Positions 1 through 11,163 of a stretch of 64,000 nucleotides of DNA are shown here, piece by piece. The position numbers and the translations under genes were made by a program. The stretch is taken from positions 62,001-126,000 of the forward strand of contig JAGQDJ010000005.1 in NCBI GenBank assembly GCA_022885665.1, written 5' to 3'. This DNA is from Triops longicaudatus (taxonomy: Eukaryota; Arthropoda; Branchiopoda; Notostraca; Triopsidae). The notes below the pieces were generated by a model. It searched no databases. It worked only from the letters and a program-made list of their open reading frames with translations, and had not been told where the DNA came from. Each line of letters opens with the position of its first letter. Position 1 is the first letter of the stretch.

Positions 1-731
1 CTTAATACCAAAACTTTTCTCTTTATGGCTCCTGTAATTTCAAGTATTCAGAAACTTTTCGAGAATTTTAAGCCAATGAAGCACAATATCGAGAGAAAAT
101 TTAAAGATAACGCATAATTTCGCTATTGATTCACAAGTACGAATGTTCTCAAGTCGGCAATTTCAAACCGAAAATTTTCCTTAAAATGATTTCTAGCTTC
201 AGACGTACAAAACAGCAGTCTACGTGAAATGATCCGTCCGTGAGTAAAGTTCACGACACGAGAACTTAACGTAAAGGAGTCTGGCTTCTACTTTAGTACC
301 GTATTAAATTATAGTGAAGAAAAGCCAATATCCCATATTTTTTTCCGCGTCGTCTACCAAGTTGAGTCCAAAATGTTTTCCGGACGATACTTTATTAACG
401 TTTTGTTTCTTCGTGACTGGTTCAATGATATTCAGATTGAATGGAAAAATAAGTTTTATGGGCAGTTTATCAAACGCTAATATGAATCGCTAAGAAACTC
501 CTAACAGGATAAAGAAAAACATCAATTCAAAATTAGGATTAAAGATAATGCCAAAGTTGTAATTTCTGTTAACATGATTTTTTTTTACGGGGGTGCGGTA
601 GTAAAGAACTTAAAAGACGTTTACAAAGTGGGAAATTGTTTAAACTTTCTCCTACCCCCAAAAAGAATGGGAATTTGAGGCTAAAATAACGAACTCTTTT
701 TGTTTCATTTGGGGTTCGGTCGGCTTTTTAG
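1..731. other. Non-coding left edge, probably intron of the ZP-domain gene
   Basis: This stretch is AT-rich and has no long open frame. It ends in a pyrimidine-rich tract and an AG at 730-731 that serves as acceptor for the first visible ZP exon. Upstream exons carrying the signal peptide and N-terminal ZP half must lie to the left or be hidden here; I could not pick them out. Confidence 0.5.
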
Positions 732-1619
732 CTTCAACATCCCATTGGGCGGTTGTGGTACTCGTCGACAAGAAGGCAATAAGGCAGAACCCGATGCGAC
801 TTTCCTGGAAAACACCCTAATTATCCAGGACGATCCACTTATCCAAGCACCCGGCGATGGAGCGCGCAATTTGCGCTGCATCTGGCGAAATAATATGCAA
901 AAGGCCGTGGGAGTCAAAATCCAGAAAGTCTACGAACCCAAAACTGTAAGTCGACAAATCAATTTCGCCTAAAACTATGGAATTATTTTTCTCTCTATTA
1001 AGGTTACGGTGCGATTGGATACCAAAGCGCTGGATAAATTAGCCAACATTCAAACCGCACCCGCTAACGATTTGACGATCTCGGGCATTATTTACACCAA
1101 TCCCACTTCCGCTTCTATGGTTCTTTACATCAAAGGTGAGCAAAATTTCCTTCACAAAACAACACGACGTTTCCTCCTCATTTTGGAGTTTTATTAGTAC
1201 ATTTTAGTACCTGATTCTTTAAATACGTTTGCTCACAACCTATCTGCAACGTTATAGGTACAGATAACTATTCCACTTACGACGGAAACGTGGACTGGTG
1301 CTTAGTGGAAGGCATTCCGGAAGTTTTCTATTTGACCGACGCAGATGGCTGCGTCACCAGGAACGATTTGCTCACTCCGTTCTACAAAAGCAAAGACACG
1401 CGAGGCGTGGAAGCACACATGGCTTTATATACGTTTTTCAAAGTAAGGCACTTGGACAGTAAAGCTAAACAGGTTTCCTTTAAAACGCTAATTAATGCAT
1501 TTTTTGGGTAATTAACCCTCTAGGGGCTGAAAATCCCGAAGAACAATCCCAACTTTGCTATTACGTGCCAAGTGGAGGTTTGCAAGAACGGATGCAGTCA
1601 ACGTTATTGTCGCTATTAA
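732..1619 (+). CDS. ZP-domain (zona pellucida/cuticlin-type) protein, C-terminal part
   Basis: Seen: four exons, 732-945, 1003-1135, 1258-1442 and 1524-1619, joined by GT-AG introns of 57, 122 and 81 bases with consistent phases. The product contains the ZP hallmark PLGGCGT, then a cysteine-spaced stretch (NLRCIW, DWCLVEG, DADGCVT) and a terminal TCQVEVCKNGCSQRYC followed directly by the stop. In ZP proteins of this class this last cluster is the end of the ZP-C half. Known: ZP modules polymerise extracellular matrix, and in arthropods many are apical cuticle proteins. Odd: there is no furin site, transmembrane helix or cytoplasmic tail after the ZP module, so the protein would be secreted unless an alternative last exon exists. 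The 5' part lies outside the window, so no start is assigned. Confidence 0.8.
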
Positions 1620-2429
1620 ACCGTTTTTGTTTCAAAAATGTTAAATTGTTGAGACAACATTTGTTTCTTTAGCTGTAGCTTTTTAGTTTCAGTAGGTTGT
1701 TAAAACGCGCCGGTCGTGCCATGTGATTTTTTGAGGCTAACACAGAGAAAGGAAACGTTAACAAAGAGTCTATTAAGAGTAATAAATAAAGTAGAGAATA
1801 AACGATGTTTTAAACAACGCGTACTTATTTCTATTTCGTTCTATACATTAGACACAAGACTAACAATGTCTACAACTTTGCACCAGTATTTCCAACTTTA
1901 CACATGTTACTACTTTTATTCACGATTAAATATCTCTTAAATAAATAAGACTGATCAACAGACTTTGATTTTCCTTCAAAGAGAGACTTCTCCTTTAAAG
2001 TTTCGCTTTACGCGTTTTCATTACTACGAAATCCCTTACACTCCTTTTAATCCTTCGCGTACTCGTATTTCGCGGGATCATGACACTCTTCACGCGGGTC
2101 TTTCCCGTTGTTCTCGCTCTACGCGGTATATTTGCTATGGGAATCCCATAAAAGATTGGTCTAATACGTTTCTTTTTCTTTCCTAGACCGTTGCATAAGT
2201 ATTAATTAACGCACGACTAGGCTGTCATGGCGGATACAGAAAGGAAAGACACACAAGTGGTCACTATTCAACTATACGACACAGAAACACTCAACAATTC
2301 ATCACTGCTTAGTTAGGCTAATTTCGCTAATAACAGAAAACTTTTAACAGATTTGGTTTTCGGAATGTTGATAATGATACGCTGGTCATAAGTACCTGGG
2401 AATGACTAGAGGACAACGAAAGGATAATC
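1620..2429. other. Convergent 3' regions of the ZP gene and synaptojanin
   Basis: About 810 bases lie between two converging stop codons. Several AATAAA-like hexamers occur at 1780-1950. No coding frame resembles a protein family; the open frames at 1716-1940 and 1965-2186 are AT-rich and unconvincing. Confidence 0.6.
1781..1790 (+). terminator. Candidate poly(A) signal for the ZP-domain gene
   Basis: Two overlapping AATAAA hexamers (AATAAATAAA) lie about 160 bases after the ZP stop codon, a normal 3' UTR distance. This is a motif match only. Confidence 0.45.
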
Positions 2430-3898
2430 TCAATTCCGCGGTGGTATGGGAGGTAATGTACGTGCCGGTACTGGCGGAAGCTGACGCTCTGGAATGGGCG
2501 GAGGAGGTCCTTGAGTAGCTAGTTTCTTGGCCCCTTCAGAGTTTCCAATAGTAGAAGGGGGAGGGGCTGTACGGGGGGCAATGGGAAGAGTTTGACGAGC
2601 AGGGACTGGCGGAAGCTCCCGTGCAGGAATGGGCGGTGGTGGGCGTGTCGCTAAAACTGGAGCTGTCACGGGAAGAGCAACATTGACAGGTACCAAAGGT
2701 GGTGCTGCAGTCGCAGCAACGGCGACGGCGCTTGGAACTTGCTGCTTTAGTTTAAGAACCATCGGTGGTGGGCGCCTAGGTGCAGGTGAATTACGCGCTT
2801 CTTGGTTGAGAACTTCCATTACACCTACAAAAAAGGGTAAATGTTTTTTCAATTGTACTGAACTGGGAATACGACACAAGAAAAAAATCCTCTCTACCTT
2901 GTCTCCGTAAGCGCCCTGCCAAACTGGTTAAGACTTGGGTTTCTTCAGGAGGCGAATAGTCCAAGCTCTCATTCAAGGGAACAGAATTGTCGCAGGTTAG
3001 TGTCAGTTCTTTGGCCAGTTGCAAGGGCCAATCAGGTGTCTTTAAGTTCAATTTAACAGTGCTTCCCCAAACCTAAAAGGAAGCAAAATTATTAGTAAGA
3101 AACTTGTTAAGATTCTAAAAATAGACGTTCTGTATATAAGGGAGAAAATTTTACAGATAACGGAGAAAGTTTTAAAGCTCGCAAGGCGTTCATGGGTTCG
3201 CGGAACGTAAGTAAAACACAGTCTTCCACGTATCGAACCAGGACGATTTCGCCAGCGGACGCCAATTTCTGCAGCAACTCGGCCATGATTTGTTCCTCTT
3301 GCAGGAACGTATCGTTATCTTCGGGGTTCTACATTCACAAAACGAATGGTTTAAGTTTCCTTCTTCCCGAACAATCGACTATACCTCTACAATCACAGTT
3401 GCGTCTGGTGGTCCCACCTTCATCACACACTGCTCCAATACTCTTCCTAACATCTGCCTCGATGTTTCGTTAATGTCCACGTCAATGATTGCAATCACTG
3501 GCCGATGGTCGCTTTGTTTTAACTCCGCTCTCCCATAGTACAATATATTTCCTTGCGGCAAGGCTTCTATAAAGGCGAAAAAGAAAGACAAATAACGAAA
3601 CAGTAAAGAAGGTAAAAACCCTATAGGAAAAAAAACTATGTGTGCTCGAAGAACATTTTCACTCTTCTGACCTTACAAGCTATTACTTTTTACACTATTT
3701 AACACAGTCCGTTAATATTCAAGTGGGAAGAACTAAAATGCCCTGCTCAAAATTGTTTGTAGAAGTATTAAAAATACTAAATGATTAACTAAATAAATTA
3801 TGAAATATAAATATTAAAACTAAATAACATTAAAAAAGTTCGGTCTTAAAAATTCCTAGGCGCATTCAGTAGTGTGTACAGGGCACAAGGCTGAGTGA

Positions 3899-3931
<33 letters not shown>

Positions 3932-6900
3932 AACTCAGATACCTTGCTGGAACATTCGTCGCCTCCACAGTACGCGATCAGTCCACGCAGGCGCGCGACA
4001 TTTCTCGCTAGTATCGTAGTCATCAGAGAACAAATCATATTTGTATGTTGGCGGGAAAGTGATTTTGCCCTCCGAAAAATTTTGGAAAACGTTGCCCGCC
4101 GCTTGTTGCACTAACAATTGATCGCATTCCAACAAATTCGACCAGTCTTGTAACGCAATCAATTCTTTGACTTCGTCTCGGTCCAAGTCAATGCGATAGT
4201 TAAAGTCCCCGCACCAAAATACGTAATCGTGACTGAACAAACTCCGTCCCTGAAAGGAAAGTGCAATACACATTAACCAACTTCGTAAATTCTGTCACTG
4301 TAGCAAATTCCCACAGTTCTAAAGGAAGATTTCAATTAACTTCTGATTCCGAGTGACACGTTTTAGTAAATCTTATCCTATTATTTTGTGTCATTCATTG
4401 TCATGCATGAATTAACTCTAAGACATTTTCAAGTTTAAAATTCGTTACGCTGCCAAATGAAATTTTCTTGGTAATTTCCAGGTAATCCGCGTTTCTTTCC
4501 GCCCAATTGGACTGTCCAGCCGCGAAATGCGAGCACACAAAACAAACGGACGTATTTCTCACAACCATCCGAATACCCACAGCTCCTTTGTTTCCTGTAA
4601 ACAGCATATCTCTTAGAAACTACATTCAAAAATGTGATGTTTCCTTACCAGCCGCACCACCGAGACCGGTTTTCACCGTATCTGTCACCACATCTCTAAT
4701 TAAACCAGCTAACTGCGGTCGTACAAATACGTAGAGGCAAACGCCAACCAACTGTACATAAGTCACGAGAATGTAAGGACTATCCCGTGACAAGACTTTC
4801 TCCAGCTCCGATGCCCATGCCTTCGCATTCTCGTTACTGCTCCCAATTACAAAGAAGATGTCAAAATTTCAATCGACTGGAGCTATAATTGCAGTCCGCG
4901 AATTTCTTACCTAGCTGCCATGATATTAGACGCATTCAAGTCGACAATCTCTTCGAAGCCGACTGCGTAAACATCCACCGGCTCAGACCTCCACGAGTTT
5001 TCACTCACGTCTATCAAACCTAATGAACAAACAGGATCAATACTGACTTTTCCTCGTTTTTAACACTCAAGCGTTACCGAATTTCAAAGCATACCCCAGC
5101 AGCGAATAAGAAAAAAACAACAACAAAACAATAATTTAATTATAAGTTGTTCCCCTTTCTTCCTGTTTGGGATTTCTATGCCCTCTTAATCGATTTTTAC
5201 CTTGATCAGCGGCAGAATTGGGTGCATCAAGTAACCAATCAGCCAAAGTTTTGTCTTTATAGACCACACTACGAAAATGGTGCCCTCCGTTTACGTTATA
5301 TGTACCCACTGCGACTCTTAGGGGTCTAATGGTGCAATAATCTTGAAATCTTGTACACACCGCATGTAATAGTGGGGGCGGCACTAAATGAAAAGAAGAA
5401 AAATAAATTAATAAGACTTTTGTCCTTGATCTGTCGTCAACTTAAACGAAAACAGATCGTACTGTAAAGCATATGAGGTGGCAAAAGGGTCCGGGCCCAA
5501 TCAGTCAACTCTGGCGGCGAAGCAGTACCATACAAAAGCATATCAATAGCTTCTTGCTTGCTACTGTCCAATAAGTTATTCTGAATAGTACGAGCGGCAG
5601 AGCGCGCACCATCCATTAACTAAAATAAATTTAAAATGTTAGCTCTACTTGACACGACGCGTGGTCCGCAAAACCCCTGGAAGAACCAATTCCGTTTCTT
5701 ACAAAATTACGCTTACTTTGGAACCTCCTTGAATGGCCCCGGTGCCAGCGTAGATTTTGCTAATCTCGTTACCATTGTTGACCCACATTTGCTTAAACAG
5801 CTCTAAACAACGAGCCACTGCTTGCTGTTTAACTTCCAGATCCTGTAACTGTTGAACTAAAACCTGAAATTTCAGAAAGTTGTCAGTAACACAAAGTTCA
5901 TAATAATCTCGTGGTTTTCGGAATTTCATGCATTTAAGTACCGTTAAAAAAATGAAATTACCTCCAAGCCAATGAACGTTTGAACACAGTTGGTGCGATC
6001 CAAGCAATCCAAGCAATTGGTACGAATTGTTCCCGTCTGGTATTTTTGAGTTTTACCGGAGTGTGAACTAAAATACCCCATTCGGTCCATATGACTCTGC
6101 AACAGTGCCTTTAATTTCGACAAATTTTGCGTATTTCCGCCTTTGCACTCTTGGTGGTAATCGAATGCCAAGTGAAAAACGTCAGAATGATGCGGACACG
6201 CATTGTGATGTGCCTAACAATGGAAAAACCGTCTGAAACACACCCTAAAGAGTGTCTGGTTGAGCTACCAAGTAAATCTGACTCAACAGTGCTTCGCCTT
6301 CCTTGGAACCGACCAAATTCAAGCCCAGGAGATTCAGAATGACTTGTTCGCCATATCGTTGCTTCAGGATCGACAAATGTTTATCTAACACAGGTAGGGA
6401 GGCTTCCTGCCCTCGCGAGAGCCTCACTTTATGGGATCCTACTTGAATTCCAGGCTGTTCCCAAAATAACGGAACCGATCCACGAATCTAAACGCGCAAT
6501 GTTATTAGTTTAGAATGCTATAAAAAGAAAAGCTTTTTTTATACTTGTATAAAAGACGAGATCTCTTCCTCGCCGTACATAAGCTGCTCAGTTTCAACAA
6601 GATTGGCTACGTGGCCTTCGTCATTGGCACCACGGACGTTGAAACGCGTTCCTGTCCTTTCGTTACTCAACCGTGAAATGATTGCAGCTTTAAACTGCTT
6701 GTGACCAGCGTATACCGTCCGGATTTCCACACTTCCACACATAGTCTTAATTAACCACTGCGAACAATCGATGCCAAAGCGCAGCACATGCAAGTGCATC
6801 ATGTGATTCCTATGAAAAGCAAAGAATGATGGTAAGTCAAACCCAAAGTGAGAATACGGTTTCCTTACCAAAAGAAACGGTTGTCTGTATCAGCGCTGTA

Positions 6901-7466
6901 GGTTTGTTTCTGGGCACAGAGCGACAAATCAAAAGGTTCATTGCCACAAGCAGTCCAGGAGAAGTAAAATGAGCCTGAATTAAGTAACTTGCGGACCTCC
7001 GAAATGCGCTCTTCGTCTTGGGGATTGTTCCGCAACGAAAGAAATGTTGTTTGCGCAATTCGGAAAATGTCTGTGTCGCCTAGTTTGCCTACTGACGTGC
7101 AGCCCGTTATCATGACAAGGTACAAGACTACACCATCACCTTGGAAAGCCAAACAGATTATAGTATTCAATTTTCCAAATTACGTCATTACCGGTATTTA
7201 ATTGTAATACACCCAAGCAGCCGTAACAGTCCATAATTTTTGTATACTGGCGCCTGAGGCAGTCTACTTCGGGTGGAGCTACGTTAATAATAAACTGTTT
7301 GATAGGACAGCTGAATATTAATATTGAAGTGGAATTTACTTAATGAGGCCACGACATTGGCTTCAAATAAGAGAGCTTCGTCGTTATTTCTCCGTTCGAG
7401 TAAAACGCTGTAAGGGCCGGAGGGATTTACTTTGTGCCATACTTTGAAACTTTTTCCCATGGCCAT
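2430..7466 (-). CDS. Synj: Synaptojanin, phosphoinositide phosphatase (Sac1 + 5-phosphatase + proline-rich tail)
   Basis: It removes phosphates from phosphoinositides, mainly PI(4,5)P2, and acts in clathrin uncoating during endocytosis and synaptic vesicle recycling. I join 17 exons: complement of 2430-2824, 2898-3072, 3155-3328, 3385-3566, 3943-4249, 4449-4594, 4649-4839, 4911-5019, 5201-5383, 5463-5619, 5717-5863, 5962-6213, 6269-6487, 6545-6809, 6869-7139, 7192-7278 and 7340-7466, giving 1128 residues. The Sac1 domain is N-terminal, with catalytic CLDCLDRTN near residue 390. The 5-phosphatase domain starts near 525 (GTYNVNGG) and carries WCGDFNYR near 728, PAWTDRVLW and SDHRPV near 845. 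A DUF1866/RRM-like region covers about 860-960. The tail (985-1128) repeats PPPIPxRxLPPVPAR, typical of SH3 ligands. The start is the first ATG before the conserved Sac1 start. The length is close to fly synaptojanin. All catalytic motifs are intact. Confidence 0.95.
3567..3942 (-). repeat. Expanded synaptojanin intron with a 29-base A/T run
   Basis: At 376 bases this intron is several times longer than most of its neighbours. On the plus strand it contains an uninterrupted run of 29 A at 3901-3929, so the transcript has a poly-U run a dozen or so bases past the donor at 3942. The rest is AT-rich and has no coding potential. A retroposed sequence ending in poly(A) is one possible origin; simple slippage is the other. 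Confidence 0.7.
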
Positions 7467-8389
7467 TTTTACTTTAAATTTTCAAACACGTCAATTAAAA
7501 AAATATTATGAAGGAGAATGGAATTGAGACCAGTGCCGTGCGTTGTTATGGGGCGGTGGCTACTTTGGCACTGAATAGCTACACCCACCACTTGGCTGCA
7601 CCGCCTTCTCGCACTTGAAGCTCAACTGTCCCTAGATGTCAGCTAAATAAGAAGAAATAATGAATGTTTTTGCACCATTAGTTTGAAGTTAAGTTCGATA
7701 ATACTAGATCCTCAAATTTGAAAAAGATTTATTTCTTTGTGTAACGAACTATGAGTTCGATTTATTTGGCCGTTTTCGTGATTTGTAGCAAATTCAGTTG
7801 GAAGAGCCAGTGCGCACTGAGTTTCAAGCACAGCGTTTCACTGTGTTTCAAAAGCTGAGAAAATTTTCCTCTCTTAAACAATTAGCTTGCCAATGCTTCA
7901 GAAACTCAGTGCGCACTGGCTCTCACAACTGAATTCCCTGTTAACCATAGTCCGTGCGAAAATGTGGCGTACTCCGCACGTACTAGAGCTACATGGTGGA
8001 TATACCCGGGTGAAACAGCTGTTGTTTTAGGGGCTAGTGACCTAACAATTGCTAACTGAAAAAAGTGCAATTGTGGCCACCTGCTGGATTATTTTTCACA
8101 GGGACTGACAGAGAGCCAGTCCGTTGCAAACTTAAATAATAGTTTACTGGGAAGGTTATTTACTGGAAAAGCTTTTACAAGTGGCGTTATTTACTGTTAC
8201 AAATGGCGGTAACAAGAAGTTCGCTCATCGAAATTATAACTAGTGAAGAAAATTATTAGATCTAATGAAATCAAAATGCAAAGCACAAGGCGGCGGCGTG
8301 AAAAAGAGAAGATTCTTGTATTGTCATGAGTGAAAACCTATGTACAATAAATAACAACTGACAAACATCGGACTAGTTTTTATACATGG
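7467..8389. other. Intergenic region between synaptojanin and the TGF-beta gene
   Basis: About 920 bases combine the synaptojanin promoter side and the 3' UTR side of the next minus-strand gene. The only structure I see is the inverted repeat at 7791-7935, described separately. No open frame looks coding. Confidence 0.6.
7791..7935. repeat. 145-bp terminal inverted repeat element (MITE-like)
   Basis: The left arm 7791-7824 and right arm 7902-7935 are reverse complements over 34 bases with only two adjacent mismatches (positions 11 and 12 of the arm). The core is AGCCAGTGCGCACTGAGTTT. Allowing a two-base gap, pairing continues inwards for several more bases. The 77-base centre has no coding potential. 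AATT flush at both outer ends could be a target duplication or simply part of the arms. This looks like a small non-autonomous DNA transposon or a long hairpin. Confidence 0.75.
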
Positions 8390-10011
8390 TTATGCGGCAC
8401 AGCCACAAGATTCGACGACAATATTGTTCAACGTCTTTTCTTTCACAACACTATCTTTGTCCACGAACATAAGCGTTAATGAAGACATTCTTGTTGGAGT
8501 GCAACAGGGTACGAGCTGAGACCGTATCGTGTTACTTAATCCATTTCTGGCGAGCAGTTTCTATATTGAGTTTATTCAATCAATGATAAGAATCCTTTGG
8601 GTTTTAATTAAAAAATTCTACCTGAATAACTGTAGCGTGTTGTGATGCACTCCGAGAGACAGATGTGGGTAACTGACAGGATCCGCGACAGAAATACGCT
8701 TCAAAGCCCGGTGGGTGCAAAACCCAATCCCATCCGATGGCTTGGAAGTCAACATACAACGAATCTCTACAACATTCCGTAATTCCCGGTCCGCAAGTTG
8801 GACTCCGTTTCTTTCGACGAAAAAGCTGCCGTTTCTGGACAAGAAAACAGGAGGATTAACATTAGTCATGTACTTTTGAAACGAAGTGTCTTGGGTCAGA
8901 AAAAAAATAGTATTTTGGGGGTAAAACCAAAGGTTTTGTAATTACTATTTCGAAACGAGTTGCAAAAATACTTACGTCACGAGTAGGGTCTAATTTAATG
9001 ACCAAGACCGGCTGAATTTCGTGCCGCGTCCATTCTTGCCACACATTTGAACAGTCCTCGCACTTCACGCGGGTAACGATTGATGTCGAATTCCTTGACA
9101 AACCTTGATTGATGATACTGGTGATATTATGCTGAGACCAATCACCTAAAAGAAGGCTTGATAAAGACCGACTGAATTAAAAATATCGATATTTTACTGT
9201 ACTACCTTCTAGAATTCCTGGCTCAGAATTGTTCGATTCGTTATGTGCGGGAAGAATCGGCACCCAAAGTACGGCAGATTCGAGTTCAAAGAACTCAGTT
9301 TCTTCAGTCAGTCGAAAATCGAGTATAAATTCGCCTTCAATTATACTGACTACAAAATTGAACATTGATTTCAGTAATAGTTTTAGCCATAAAGCGATTA
9401 AGCAGCATTTTACCTATTTCGGGTAGTAAGAATAATTGTTGTGGCCCACTGTACGATGACTCTGGTTCTTCCGTGAGTGGTTCTATCCTACTGGACTGTC
9501 GTGACTGTATTAACGCTGTTGGAAGAGCATTTAGGTGCGGCGTATGCCGGACAGGCAAACTGAACTCGTTCATCCCGAGTTTGTGTAAGATTTGCTGCTT
9601 CATCATTTCGAGTCGCATTGAACTTAGCTGCTGGTCATCTAATTTGCTTAGTACACTCTCCCTGGCACAGCTGACACATACTTCTTTGGCGCTTTTAGTA
9701 CTTGGTGAATTCGAATTCGATGGTGATGTCGGAAAGGCGGTGACTGATTCCCATCGGAGTTCAGTTAGCAATGCGAAAGTTAGCCACATTGCTGCACTTT
9801 TAGACCACAGTGGCCGAGCTGGTAAGCTCCGATTTCGCATAAAAGGTACTTTGAATGTGAGATGCATGGAAGTCCATGGTACTGGACTCGTAATTCCCTG
9901 CATTTCGCGTACTCCGGCGATAAAGAGCAAGGAAAGGAAGTACACTGTTCGGAAACCACCTGTCACACTTGCTAGTACGATTTGTACCAAAGTATTCACT
10001 AACGAAGTCAT
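8390..10011 (-). CDS. TGF-beta superfamily ligand, activin/myostatin-type with nine cysteines
   Basis: A secreted growth-factor precursor. Exons (complement): 8390-8515, 8622-8834, 8976-9145, 9206-9349 and 9414-10011, giving 416 residues from the farthest ATG. The ATG at 9840 may be better, since it is followed by a hydrophobic signal-like stretch (MWLTFALLTELRW). The propeptide has the CVSCARES motif and a helix with MMKQQILHKLGM, as in TGF-beta, activin and GDF8 prodomains. A furin site RRKKR precedes the mature part, which begins SPTCGPGITECCRDSLYVDF and continues GWDWVLHPPGFEAYFCRGSC, then PCCTPTRMSSLTLMFVD and terminal ESCGCAA. Nine cysteines are present, as in the activin/TGF-beta class. 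Odd: the stretch between FCRGSC and PCC is short, about 21 residues. Arthropod candidates are Activin-beta, Dawdle, Maverick or Myoglianin; I cannot choose between them, so no symbol is given. Confidence 0.88.
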
Positions 10012-11163
10012 GATTTGTGTTCAGTTTTGTAATGTACACCGTACAGTTTCAGTCAAGCCACAAGTGCACCGGAGGTCACTTGAAGAGCTCCTCGTTAGTA
10101 GCCACGTGAGCGTGTAACTACATCGCTGCACGTCAGCGAGTGGGAGATAGGTTCCCAAAAAATTTCAAGATTCGTGAAGACAGTGTGTTCTATTGAGAGT
10201 TCGAAGGCAATCTGCTCGCCTGGTGAGCTGTCTCGGGGTAACTCATGAATGAAAGACTTGCTCCAAGGGGACATATTTTGGGGTGCTACTATCGTTATAT
10301 GAAGTAACTGGATCTGCTTCTTCTCTTTCGTCTTTTCAATGCGGGAAGCTGAAAGAAAAGGACACGCACGCATACAGCGTCGGTGGTCTCTCTCTTTGAA
10401 TTTCCTCGGCTAACGCAAGAAAAAGGAGACGCTTTTCACTCAACGAACCAATGAGGACGGTACATGGAGTGGCGCGATGGTTATGGCGCCACCGGATACT
10501 TGTTCATTATTCATCTTTCCATGTGTCAACTCCTCCTTACTTTGTCATTTTCTCATACAATAGTAAGAGTCCTTCGCTCGTGGTACAAAAGCTCGTGCAA
10601 AAACGAAAGCTAAATACGAAAGACGCCTGTTCCGCTGCGTAAAAACCAATGGAAAAGCAGTAGAACTTTTCGTACATGTAAACCAGCCAACATGGAGAGA
10701 CCTTGACCTCATAAAGAAAATTCCCACCGATATAATGTAACAGCCTGTCCTGTCGCTATGATAGGAAAGTAGAGAGAAGACAAAAAAACGATGATACGTT
10801 CAAAAAGCTCTTGGGACGCTTGCAAATTGTTTCAGTTGCGAAACAATTAACTCGGAATGAACGCCGGCATCGAATTGTAAAACGTTCCTGCGTGTAACCG
10901 ACTTACTGCTCTATAGACGTAGACATGCAAATTAATGGATACGCGTAAATACTATAAAAATAAAAAAAAATGAATTCTTCTCCTACAAAAACTGCTGTAA
11001 CGCTTGTTCATTTTCACGGGAAGCAGATAGATAACAGGTTGCACCGGCAATTTTTTCCTACACCGCTCACAACTCGCAGTAAAATTGAAAGTTTTAAACT
11101 TCCCGCGCGTAGCGAGCAAACGGATTTCACTGATTTGCTTCACAAATAATACTCCAATTAAAA
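10012..11163. promoter_or_regulatory. Divergent upstream region, TGF-beta gene / coiled-coil gene
   Basis: About 1.15 kb lie between the two start codons. It has no coding frame with family resemblance. A GC-rich patch near 11100-11115 (CTTCCCGCGCG) resembles an E2F-type site and sits about 60 bases before the coiled-coil start. The TGF-beta 5' UTR and possible upstream exons would lie here. Confidence 0.45.

Noticed and set aside
9365..10117. 250-codon plus-strand open frame
   Set aside because: It is antisense to the first exon of the TGF-beta ligand, whose minus-strand frame shows clear family motifs and spliced continuity.
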